The notes beneath the pieces are model-generated. The model did no database searches. It worked only from the letters and a program-made list of their open reading frames with translations, and was not told the DNA's origin. A stretch of 64,000 nucleotides of DNA from CAWBAT01 sp963810905 (GTDB lineage Bacteria; Acidobacteriota; Terriglobia; Versatilivoradales; Versatilivoraceae), in assembly GCA_963810905.1 (NCBI GenBank), contig CAWEPG010000021.1, positions 1 through 64,000 on the forward strand, written 5' to 3'. This document shows, in pieces, positions 18,255-27,335 of the stretch; the first letter of the stretch is position 1, and the number at the start of each line of letters is the position of its first letter. The position numbers and the translations under genes were made by a program.

Positions 18255-19136
18255 ATGCCGACCATTCTTGAATTGCCTATTCAGCGTTATGACAGTGTTG
18301 TGGACCCGGATTGGTGCCCAGGCTGCGGGGATTTTGGAGTACTAAAATCCCTAAAAATGGCTGCAGGGAAGCTTGGGATCTTGCCTAAAGATTTGTTTAT
18401 TGTCTCCGGCATTGGGTGTTCCTCAAATCTGCCGGGCTTCATTCATGCTTACGGGGTACATAGTCTGCATGGGCGTGCGGTACCCATCGCCTCGGGCGTG
18501 AATTTTGCTAACCACAACTTGCATGTCGTGATTACTGGAGGAGACGGCGATGGTTACGGAATCGGCATCGGTCATTTTATTCATGCGATGCGACGTAACT
18601 TGAATTTGACCTATATTGTTATGAATAATCAGATCTATGGTCTGACCACCGGACAAGCTTCCCCAACAACGATGGCAGAAGTCAAAACCAAATCGACCCC
18701 CCGAGGAAATGTCGAGTTTCCCATCAATCCGATCGCCCTTGCGCTGGTGTCAGGTGCGACCTATGTTTCGCGAGCCTTTTCCGGAGAGCCGAACCATATG
18801 GCAGATATATTTGCGGGAGCCATTTCTCACCGTGGTTTCTCGTTGGTGGATGTTTTTAGCCCATGCGTGACCTATAACAAGATCAATACTTATCCATGGT
18901 TCAAGCAACGAGTTTATAAGCTTGAGAATGAATCATCTTACGATGCAAGTCATTTCAGCCCTGCTTTAGAAAAAGCGATGGAATGGGGTGATCGGATTCC
19001 CATCGGACTCTTTTATCGACATGAGAGAGCGGTGTACGAAGACAGCGAGCCTGCGCTCCAAAAAGGCCCACTGGTCGATCAGGAACTCAAAGTAGATCGG
19101 GAGGTATTTGAGAGCCTTGTAGGGGAACTTGTTTGA
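18255..19136 (+). CDS. korB: 2-oxoacid:ferredoxin oxidoreductase beta subunit
   Basis: Thiamine-diphosphate- and 4Fe-4S-binding partner of KorA. Seen: WCPGCGDFGVL near residues 20-30 and GIGCSS near 58, plus SPC near 205, which together supply the four Cys expected for the cluster; the TPP/Mg motif GGDGDGYGIGIGHF near 98-111 with NNQIYGLTTGQ near 128-138; and a C-terminal segment resembling the beta subunits of 2-oxoglutarate oxidoreductases. The start ATG 18255 (MPTILEL) is set by AAAAGGAG upstream; the frame extends 10 codons further without a site. Product 293 residues, normal. It forms a cluster with korA and the PDK-like kinase that follows 164 bases later. Confidence 0.92.
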   Translation: MPTILELPIQRYDSVVDPDWCPGCGDFGVLKSLKMAAGKLGILPKDLFIVSGIGCSSNLPGFIHAYGVHSLHGRAVPIASGVNFANHNLHVVITGGDGDGYGIGIGHFIHAMRRNLNLTYIVMNNQIYGLTTGQASPTTMAEVKTKSTPRGNVEFPINPIALALVSGATYVSRAFSGEPNHMADIFAGAISHRGFSLVDVFSPCVTYNKINTYPWFKQRVYKLENESSYDASHFSPALEKAMEWGDRIPIGLFYRHERAVYEDSEPALQKGPLVDQELKVDREVFESLVGELV

Positions 19137-19300
19137 ATTGTTGCACCCGCCTCCTAACGAGATGCAACCACCCCAGACGCAGGAATGCGCTCTAAAAAAG
19201 AATTGACCGCCAAGGCACAGGCATGTTCTTGTAGTTGGTAAGGAGCAGCCTGCATTTCTGTTATGTCGTCCGGGAGTGCTAACTAAGGGGATGGTGTAGA

Positions 19301-20467
19301 ATGCCCAAGGTAAAGGAGAACCTACACTCGAATCGAGCCGATTCCCGTTCCGCTGCTCAGGATGACGGCATGATTGTTACACGGGAAAAGGCACTGCACG
19401 AGCAGGTTCACTATCTGTCCCAATTCCGGCAACGTGCGGTGACGATACAACAGTTGTCTGAGTTAGGGTCGATCCCTTCCAAAGAGAACCTCCTGGTTGG
19501 AGCTCGATTTCTTCATAAAGAACTGCCAGTTCGGATCGCCCATCGGATCCGGGAACTGGAAAGCTTACCGCTTGAACTTTCCAAGATGCCGTCGGTCCAA
19601 GTCGTCCGCAATATGTATCTAGAGACGCTGAGTGACCTGGTGGGATTGCCCCTACCACAAACCCTAGAGGATGAAGACCGTTTTACCCAAACAATTGATG
19701 CGATCAAGCAACGTCACAACAACGTTGTCTCGATCATGGCTAAGGGAATCCAAGAACTGAAAGAGCACCTTGGGAAAGAGGAGCTCGGTCCTGAAATACC
19801 TGAATTCCTCGATCGGTTCTATTTGTCACGCATTGGGATTCGAATGCTCATTGGGCACTATATTTCATGCCACAATGGCTCCTCCAATGGATTTATTGGT
19901 TTGATTTGTGAAAAATGTTCGCCGGCTGAAGTTGCCGAACAAGCGATCGGTGACGCTCAAAATCTTTGCATCCTGCATTATACCGTAGCCCCTGAAGTCG
20001 CCATCTTGGGCCGAACGGATCTGACATTTACCTATATCCCTTCTCACCTTCATCATATGCTGTTTGAGTTACTCAAAAACTCAATGCGGGCGGTAGTCGA
20101 GCTCCACGGTGACAAGGTTAATGATTTGCCGACCATCCGGGTCGTCTTTTCCAAAGGCCATGAGGACGTCACAATCAAGATATCGGATGAGGGAGGCGGA
20201 ATTCCGCGCAGTGGCATTTCCCGCATTTGGACGTACCAGTACACAACGGCCGCTCGGCAATCCATTAGCCCCTCATCTATTTACTACAATGACTTTCATG
20301 CTCCCATGGCTGGTTTGGGATACGGCCTGCCACTCAGCCGCCTCTATGCGCGATACTTTGGAGGGGATCTTCAGATTATCTCGATGGAAGGATATGGCAC
20401 CGATGCCTATTTGCATTTGCGCAGGTTGGGAGATACTGAAGAATCACTACCCAGGAAGCTGCACTAA
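19301..20467 (+). CDS. Mitochondrial-type pyruvate/branched-chain 2-oxoacid dehydrogenase kinase homologue
   Basis: A 388-residue GHKL-fold protein that matches eukaryotic PDK/BCKDK along its length. N-terminal four-helix domain: FLHKELPVRIAHRIRELESLP (70-90), MPSVQVVRNMYLETLSDL (96-113), KQRHNNVVSIMAKGIQE (136-152, holding the His equivalent to PDK His115) and LDRFYLSRIGIRMLIGHY (170-187). ATPase domain: N box YIPSHLHHMLFELLKNSMRA (245-264, Asn260), G1 SDEGGGIPR (295-303), G2 MAGLGYGLPLSRLYARYFGGD (336-356), SMEGYGTDAYL. The C-terminal DW tail of animal PDKs is absent. Eukaryotic PDKs phosphorylate Ser of E1-alpha and so inactivate the complex; here the neighbours are korA-korB, suggesting a role in controlling a 2-oxoacid oxidoreductase, but no target is shown. 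Ordinary two-component kinases lack this N-terminal domain. Confidence 0.85.
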   Translation: MPKVKENLHSNRADSRSAAQDDGMIVTREKALHEQVHYLSQFRQRAVTIQQLSELGSIPSKENLLVGARFLHKELPVRIAHRIRELESLPLELSKMPSVQVVRNMYLETLSDLVGLPLPQTLEDEDRFTQTIDAIKQRHNNVVSIMAKGIQELKEHLGKEELGPEIPEFLDRFYLSRIGIRMLIGHYISCHNGSSNGFIGLICEKCSPAEVAEQAIGDAQNLCILHYTVAPEVAILGRTDLTFTYIPSHLHHMLFELLKNSMRAVVELHGDKVNDLPTIRVVFSKGHEDVTIKISDEGGGIPRSGISRIWTYQYTTAARQSISPSSIYYNDFHAPMAGLGYGLPLSRLYARYFGGDLQIISMEGYGTDAYLHLRRLGDTEESLPRKLH

Positions 20468-20526
20468 GAGACCCCTAAAATTTCTTTTCCTCGGCCTTAT
20501 GACCTGCAGATTCAGGTGAAACGCGT

Positions 20527-20586
20527 GCGTGGAACCGCCGTCTCCCCGCCGCGTGTTCAATGAGCGTGTGTCAGAGCGCCCGCTCC
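20527..20586. repeat. GC-rich 60-base dispersed repeat, copy 1
   Basis: GCGTGGAACCGCCGTC ... GAGCGCCCGCTCC closely matches 43200-43260 (GTGGGACCGCGCGTC ... GAGCGCCCGCTCC). It lies between the PDK-like gene and the next gene (gap 20468-20836), in which nothing else is supported. Confidence 0.6.
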
Positions 20587-20836
20587 GGCCGGCGGCGCTC
20601 ACACAAATTCGAAATCTTGGATTTATCCATCGTATCGAATGTAATACTGAAAAAGAAAAGATGTAGATTCCTTTGAACGGGGAAGGCATTATTCAGTCCA
20701 GACCATGAAAACTATCCGCCAGGTTATACAAAAAAGGAAGTGATGCGATCTGAGGATCGCCAAGGGTGAAGTGCCAATTGTTAATCTCATGACTCTTGGA
20801 GATTTGAAAATGGTCAACTGCCACTTGGGATCTAAA

Positions 20837-23104
20837 ATGAACCGTCGTGCTTTTATCAAGGCGGCGAGCGTCGGTGGAAGCATAGCCCTGTTACCCACTC
20901 GGGTTGGGAGTTCGGCAAGTGTGGAATATCCGAACTTGATCGAGCTTCGAGCAGCCCGTCAAAAGGAAGGCATCATTCCGCCGAATAAGACCTACCGCAT
21001 GATGGAATGGGAGTTCCACACCCCTCCCCAAGGGGAATTCAATATTAACCTGGAAGCCGCGATTCAGGCGGCTCGCGATGCCGGGAGCGAGTCGCTGATG
21101 GTCTATTCACAAGATCAATGGGGATACGCTTACTACCTGAGCAATACGGCGGTGCAGCATCCTCACTTGACCAGCGACTTGTTTGGAAAAGAAGTCTCGC
21201 TCGCTCGCGCGGGTGGCATGTCAGTGGTCTGCTACTACTGCCTTCAAATCAACAATCAGTGTGTATTGAGCCACCCCGATTGGGGGTGGCTCAATGAACA
21301 CGGCGAACCGCAACGATATCGCAGCTGGTATTTCACCTGTCTAGACACTCCTTATCGCCAGTACGTCCTAAGAATGATGGATGAGATTTTCTCTCGCTAC
21401 GAAATCGACGAATTGTTCCTAGACAGCTTCGGCATTCAGTTTGCCTTCTATCATGGAGGGGGCAGGAATCCTTTCTGCTTTTGTAAGTACACCGAAGACG
21501 CCTGGAACAAAGATCACCCGGGAGACCCCTACCGTGAAGGGTTCAAAACTCGAGAGGGGTGGGAACTTCGTTACCAGTGGCACCAGAAACGGACGATGAC
21601 CGAAATGCTGGATGAAGTCATCAAGATTGCCCGCAAGTATCGGCCCAACCTATTGGTTTCGCTAAACGGCGGCCCGGAATCTTTTCCCGCCGACATCATG
21701 GAAAAAGTCAGTTTTATTTATGCCGAACCCATCAGCACGTCCACTGGCATTTCGATTGGTTCCATTCTGATGCGGGGCTGGGGACGGCCGTATTACCAGG
21801 CGGGGATCTTTACTCAATATGGTTATCTGGACACCTATCCGGGTTCAGTCTCCAGGGTTCAGGCCAATGCCCGGGCGGTTCAGAACGCCCGAACCTTCAT
21901 TGTTGGAAATGCACCGGTGTTGAGCGGAGTAGATGGTCAGGGTTTTTCCGGGCGTTGGTTCAGCGTCGCCAAGGAAACCTGGCAAGACCTTCGTCATGTG
22001 GATTGTCTTCTTGGTCCGGAGCTTGAACCGGTTTACAGCACGGCAATGCTCTATAGTCTGTCAACCCGCAAGAAATTGGCCGCCCAAAATCGTCCTGTCG
22101 ACTTCCGTCATTCGACAAAAGGTGCTCTGGAAACACTGACCTATGCAGGCCGTCCTGTGGAGAGTCTGGCAGAATTTCGTCTAACCCCTGAAACGCTCAG
22201 CCAGTTTGAAGTACTCGTGCTGCCAGAAGTGGAAGTACTCTCAGACGCACAAGTCGCGGCCATCCGGCGTTGGGTCGAGGGGGGTGGAACGTTGGTCGCC
22301 AGCTATAAATGCGGCCTGCTGGACGAGAACCTCCGAATGCGATCCAATTTCCCCTTAGCGGACGTCTTCGGGGTGGATTATGTCTCCGAGGAACGCACGT
22401 ATGCCTATGATGAAGAAGGCAGACTGCGGTCATCCGTCGGCGAAGCGAAAGATAACCCTTCCTCAACCTATCTCGAGTCAGTGGGACATTCTTTGGCAAG
22501 CATGTTGGCGTCAGGCACGGTAGGTTTGCCTGGTTCGTTTCTCTATTTGAAAAAGACAACGGCTCAAGAGGTGATGAGGTATCGGCTTCCATTCATGGTT
22601 CAAGATTTGGCCCACAATCAATGGTTCAATTGGGGACCGCCGCCCCCAGGGGAAAAGACGGGTGGGACAGCGGTGGCATTTAACAAGTATGGGAAGGGGC
22701 AGTCACTATACGTCGGTGTCCCCATTTTCTGGGCGATGCAAGGGCAGCCGAATTGGATCCGTGAATGGATCCCCGAGTTACTACAGCAGTTGGTCCCGAG
22801 ACCCATTGCGGAAATTCGGCCGGAGCCGAAATCAAAGTATGTACATGGCACTTTTTTCTACGACAAAAGCAAGCGATTCATCTTGGTGCAAGTCTTAAAT
22901 GCGGTGGAGTTGGCCACGCAAGGCGAGTTTCGACCCGTATCTCATGTAGAATTGCGAATCAATCCGGCTAAATTGAAAGTGACTGGGGCGCGAGTGGTGT
23001 GGCCGAAGGAAGAGGACCTGACGGTAATTAATAGTGAGGGTTTCACACGTATCTTGCTTCTCAATCCAGAACGATATTTGGTGCTCTACCTGAGATTGGC
23101 ATGA
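20837..23104 (+). CDS. Tat-exported glycoside-hydrolase-like TIM barrel protein with amidotransferase-like domain
   Basis: A 755-residue protein starting at ATG 20837 with a twin-arginine signal (MNRRAFIKAASVGGS). The barrel part (about residues 45-400) has SLMVYSQDQWGYAYYLS, FFDSFGIQ-like IDELFLDSFGIQ near 196-207 and RPNLLVSLNGGPESFP near 279-294, resembling the putative glycosyl hydrolase (GHL6/alpha-fucosidase-like) family. The C-terminal part (about 470-620) has LPEVEVLSDAQVAAIRRWVEGGGTLV, typical of beta-galactosidase trimerisation/GATase-like domains. Role: periplasmic breakdown of an unknown oligosaccharide (inferred). It is followed 63 bases later by another exported carbohydrate-active gene, so the two may be one unit. 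Substrate is unknown. The longer frame start at 20771 would hide the Tat signal. Confidence 0.75.
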   Translation: MNRRAFIKAASVGGSIALLPTRVGSSASVEYPNLIELRAARQKEGIIPPNKTYRMMEWEFHTPPQGEFNINLEAAIQAARDAGSESLMVYSQDQWGYAYYLSNTAVQHPHLTSDLFGKEVSLARAGGMSVVCYYCLQINNQCVLSHPDWGWLNEHGEPQRYRSWYFTCLDTPYRQYVLRMMDEIFSRYEIDELFLDSFGIQFAFYHGGGRNPFCFCKYTEDAWNKDHPGDPYREGFKTREGWELRYQWHQKRTMTEMLDEVIKIARKYRPNLLVSLNGGPESFPADIMEKVSFIYAEPISTSTGISIGSILMRGWGRPYYQAGIFTQYGYLDTYPGSVSRVQANARAVQNARTFIVGNAPVLSGVDGQGFSGRWFSVAKETWQDLRHVDCLLGPELEPVYSTAMLYSLSTRKKLAAQNRPVDFRHSTKGALETLTYAGRPVESLAEFRLTPETLSQFEVLVLPEVEVLSDAQVAAIRRWVEGGGTLVASYKCGLLDENLRMRSNFPLADVFGVDYVSEERTYAYDEEGRLRSSVGEAKDNPSSTYLESVGHSLASMLASGTVGLPGSFLYLKKTTAQEVMRYRLPFMVQDLAHNQWFNWGPPPPGEKTGGTAVAFNKYGKGQSLYVGVPIFWAMQGQPNWIREWIPELLQQLVPRPIAEIRPEPKSKYVHGTFFYDKSKRFILVQVLNAVELATQGEFRPVSHVELRINPAKLKVTGARVVWPKEEDLTVINSEGFTRILLLNPERYLVLYLRLA

Positions 23105-23167
23105 GAATCATTTACGAAGCACGGGTCAAGCTTCTAAGTTTGCTTGAAAAAAAGGGAGGCATCGAGA

Positions 23168-25706
23168 ATGCGAAGTCAGATGCGATTGGGATTCCGAAAA
23201 AACTGGGCCTCTTTCCTCCGCTTATCTATGGCAACCATTCTATTTGTGATGGTATTGCCAGGCGCACTTTCACAATCCCGACCTGTCTTTGATCGTGTGG
23301 TGATCGACTCACTTGACCCCGCGGCATGGAATGGCATCGTGTTTCTCGCCAAGGCCTTCGAACAACCTGCATCCTTTGCCTTGCGCATCGGATCGCGCGG
23401 CAACAAATACTTGGTCGGGAACGATGTGTTCCAGGCCGTCCGCGAAGTGGGACCTCATGCTCCGGACGCTTCATACTGCCGTCTGGGTTGGGCGCAGTCC
23501 CCTCGTGAAAACCCTGTTAAATTGGAGTGGGCACGAGTGGACCAGATGACAATTATCGGTCGCCTGACAGCTCCCAAGGATATTCAACTTGTTCTCGAAA
23601 CATACTTCCCCTTTACTCCCAATCAACATGTCAATCAGGGCTTGTTCTCGCTCATGGACTCGAAGCAGGCGATTCTTGGAGAGAGATTTTTCGACAATGT
23701 CTTCGGGACGAGTGCTCAGTTCATCGTCATGGTGGATCGGCCGACGATTGGGAGTGGTACTTTTGCCAATCTCCAGCAAATTAGTGACAACATGAATGCG
23801 ACGGGAAAGTTGGATTCCAGATTGGTTACACTTGCCGCAGAGCCGGTCCAGGTGGTGGCCGGGCTGGAATTTGTGACTGCTGATTCCGAGATCGCTCATT
23901 TCGTGGCGATGCTCGGCTGGGATAAGGAACAGCTAGCCAGTAACGCACAAGCATGGCTTACCCCCGGCAAGATTGATTTGCTCTTGAATAAGAATGCAGA
24001 GACATATGCCGAGCGCAGACCCACCATGAAAGGCCTTTTTGCAGGCGCTCCCGAGGCGATTGGAAACAACCTGTTTTGGAGTGCCCTCTATGTCCCCCCT
24101 TACGATCTCATTTTTCCAAATGTCACCCGTGCGTGGGCCACTAATCTTCGGAGGCTGGGTCGTTTTTGAATGGGACAACTTCTTCAATGCGCTGCTAACG
24201 AGTTTGGAGGATAAGACTCAAACTCATGCGGGCATTCGGGCAGATTTACTGGGGCAGACTGCATCGGGGTTCGTGCCCAATTGCGTGTCCGCTACGTCCA
24301 CGACTCCAGACCGTTCCCAGCCTCCTGTCGGGGCGTATTGCGTCTGGAAGGTTTTTCAAAAATATCAAGACCGGGAAATGCTCGAATGGGCCTACCCTCG
24401 GCTGAAGAAATGGCACGAGTGGTGGCTGAGAGACCGGGGCGACGGGCAGTCATGGCGGGACGGGAATCGTGACGGATTGCTGGAGTGGGGGAGTGACCGG
24501 GGATCGGGTGAGTCCCTTGCTGATCGGGGCATTTCCAAAGCGCCCAAGTGGGAAAGCGGGATGGACGATAGTCCCATGTACGACGACATCGGGTACGACG
24601 AACGCACTTACACCATGAAAATGAATGACGTCGGCCTCAATTCTCTTTATGCGCTCGACGCTGAGTGCCTTTCAAAAATGGCGACGATCTTGGGGAAAGA
24701 TGAAGACAGCCGGCAATTTGCGAATGATTATGAGCATATGAAGCAGTTGATCAATACAAAGCTATGGAATGAAAAAGATGGCATTTATGAAAACCTGCTT
24801 TGGGATGGAGAATTTTCCCCCCGCCTCTCTCCGACTTGCTTTTATCCATTGTTTGCGGGTGTTGCTAGCCCGCAGCAGGCCGAGCGCCTGGTCAAAGAAC
24901 ATTTGTTGAACCCAAAGGAATTCTGGGGGACCTATGTCATTCCCTCAATCTCTCGCAATGATCCTGCATTCTCGGACCAGTTTTATTGGCGCGGTAGCAT
25001 CTGGGGGCTGACGAATTATATGGTTTACCAGGGACTGAAACGCTACAAATTTGACTTGACCTCATTGCAATTTGCCCAGAAGTCTTTCGATCTGTTCATG
25101 GACGATTGGCGCCTGAATCAACATAATAACGAACTGTATCTCGCATCGGGTGGGAGGGGCAAGGGTGACCCCCATTACACTTTTGGCGCATTACTGCCGC
25201 TCATTGCTACGGAAGAATATATTGATGAAAACCCCTGGGAGGGCATGCGATTTGGTATCCTAAGCCCGCCATCAGAGGGAGAATTCCATGGGGCGATCTG
25301 GGAAGGACACCGCTACGACATAATCATTGGGCCGCAGAGGACTGCGCTCGTTCGCGATGGTCAGTTGCGATTCGAAGCAAATGCGGGCGTCGTGGTGCGA
25401 ACGTATCAAACCGAAGCGAATCGTATATCCTTCTCTCTCACTAGCGAACGGGGCGCGCGGGTGACTATCGCAGAGTTTTCCTCAGGCGAATTCCAGGTAA
25501 AGATCGACGGGAAGTCTGCGGGGAAATTGAATGTTACCGGTGGCCGTCTCAATTTCGAAGTCCCACGCCGGGGAACATCGCGTAGAACTGGGAAAAAACT
25601 GAAATCCGTGGTCATCATCAGACTGAAAACCCGGCTGCGGAGGCAAATCAAAACGAGTCCCCTTTCGGGAGGGGCAGAGGGATTTAGCCCTCAGGGGTGG
25701 GTATGA
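23168..25706 (+). CDS. Exported (alpha/alpha)6-barrel glycosidase, GH63/trehalase-like, one frameshift
   Basis: The two frames together encode an 845-residue protein: signal peptide (SMATILFVMVLPGALSQS) after ATG 23168, which has GGGAGG 7 bases upstream, an all-beta N-terminal domain, then a six-hairpin catalytic domain. Family motifs: FGGWVVFEWDNFFNALL, KWESGMDDSPMYDD, YWRGSIWGLTNYMVYQGL; these are typical of GH63 enzymes (alpha-glucosidase, mannosylglycerate hydrolase). Frame 1 ends in TGA at 24169, but the conserved sequence switches frame at an extra base near 24143 (ACT-A-ATC), just before FGGWVV. The C-terminal 17 residues read into an extragenic repeat (from about 25656), so the stop may have been displaced. 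It follows the GHL-type gene closely. Substrate unknown. Confidence 0.8.
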
Positions 25707-25792
25707 TTACCATTGGGAGCTAGGGCATCCTGCCTGCATTTCATCACTGAAGAACCCACCCCTGCACCCCTCCAGTGGAGGGGAATTCAGAC
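25656..25792. repeat. Pair of inverted C/G-rich hairpin repeats
   Basis: CCCCTTTCGGGAGGGG, then CAGGGGTGGGT (to about 25703), is mirrored by ACCCACCCCTGCACCCCTCC and AGTGGAGGGG (25752-25787). The two halves face each other across about 50 bases. The left half encodes the last 17 residues of the glycosidase frame, so it was probably inserted at the 3' end of that gene. Similar CCCCTCC/GGAGGGG hairpins occur at 905-1069. Confidence 0.55.
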
Positions 25793-25895
25793 TGTCACCC
25801 TTTGAATACGACTTGGTATAAGAATCAACTTCAGAGTTCTTAACCCTTTCCCATAAACTTGTTCCAGAATCCTCCCTACTTCCAGCTCATTACGC

Positions 25896-26851
25896 TCACG
25901 GCTGCAAAAGAACCTTCAGGACTCCTGGTTGTTGAGCGATTTCAAAGGCCTGAAGTGCATCATCCAAGGGGAAACAGTGTTGAAGCAGCCGGGCAGGATG
26001 GATTTTCTTAGATTCGAGCAGCTGAAACGCTGGCTCAAACCGGCCACATCGGGAACCGACTATTGTGATCTCATCAACAACAATGGGAGTGAGGTTTGAT
26101 GCAATCTGCCCATGGAAAGTAGATTTCAGGACCAGAGTTCCCCTGGGCTTAAGCAACTCGAGCGCTAAGATTCCAGCCTGAGGGGGATCCGGTCGCCTCC
26201 ACGACAACATCGAATTCACGCTTAAGGCTCTTTGTCGATTCAAGCGCAACCCGGGCGAGGGGATAATCAGCGATTACATCCAATTTTCTTAATATGTTTC
26301 CCGATGATGCTGAGCTGGCAACCGGTCTGGCACAAGACCATTGCAATGAGTAGTCCCAGTTTCCCATCTCCGAGCACGGCAACCTTCATCTGAGCTGAAA
26401 TATTCACCTGTTCAATCACTTCACAGGCTGCGGCTACCGGTTCCATGAAGACAGCCTCATCATCAGAGACAGAGTCAGGCACTACATGAAGATTCGCTCC
26501 TGGCAGCCTGAAATATTCCTGGAAGGCGCCGTCACGGTTTAAGATGCCTAGAACGGTTCGGGACGGACAATGCCGTTGAAGATTCTTGCGACAATAGTCA
26601 CAGCGACCGCAAGCTGCGTTAATTTCTCCAACGACTCTTTTCCCCAGAAACGACGGATTTCGTGAGTACTCGACAACCCCCACAAATTCATGTCCGAGCA
26701 CACCTTTAAATCCAAAATAGCCCCGCGTAATCTCAAGATCCGTATTGCAGATCCCCGCTTTTAACAAGCGAATGACCGACTCGTCCCCCGCGAAATCCGG
26801 GACATTTCTGTCTTGAACACTGAGCGTTCCATCAAATACGACAGACTTCAT
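25896..26851 (-). pseudogene. Zinc-dependent alcohol dehydrogenase family (MDR), two frameshifts
   Basis: Reassembled over three frames this is a 317-residue medium-chain dehydrogenase. Part 1 (26851 to about 26293) has the catalytic-zinc segment ICNTDLEI (Cys), GHEFVGVVEY, the structural-zinc Cys cluster CGRCDYCRKNLQRHC, and the coenzyme motif VAVLGDGKLGLLIA. Part 2 has LDVIADYPLARVALE and FDVVVEATGS. Part 3 has AGILALELLKPRGTLVLKSTF and ends in GVLKVLLQP. Extra bases near 26293 and in the G run 26182-26186 break the frame. The family covers threonine and sorbitol dehydrogenase-like enzymes; the substrate is unknown. Apart from the shifts, all zinc ligands are kept. Confidence 0.82.
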
Positions 26852-27335
26852 CCCAACTCTCCTCCAATTCTGCAGTCACGTGTGTTAGTTTGATTGATTA
26901 GCGTACTCCTCATGCGAAAGATTTTAGTGCCGCTCAGAGAAATGACAGCGAGTCGGAGTATACGATCTGTGATTTCAATCCTCATTATTACAATCCAGGT
27001 GAATTATGTCATTGATGGATACCAGTGGCCTTAGAAAGAAGAAATGGACGAGCACGGAGTGTGGGTGCCAACTGCTTTGTGGCGACGAAGTGAAGTTCTT
27101 TTGGCTCTGCGACAAGGTAATCGGCAGTGTGAAATTGAATGGGGTGCATTCTAAGGTCCGTAAAATTTGCGGGGGCTCAAGTCTCTTGGCTATACTTAAG
27201 ATTGAACGAGATCAATAAATATGAGTTCCATAAGAAAAGTACTATTCATGAAGTATTCTTGTCGTTAGGATACAGGAAACTGAATCATGTGAAGGCCAGT
27301 AAAATTTGACTTGATAAACTTAGCCCTCCTTAAGA
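26852..27335. other. Divergent AT-rich gap
   Basis: About 480 bases between the dehydrogenase (-) and the TlpA-like gene (+). A 70-codon frame at 27006-27218 on + has AGGTGA 5 bases before its ATG but an unfamiliar, Cys-rich product; I leave it as unproven. Promoters for both neighbours must lie here. Confidence 0.35.

Noticed and set aside
27006..27218. 70-codon + strand frame
   Set aside because: An acceptable ribosome-binding site exists but the product is not recognisable and composition is non-coding-like; left unproven.
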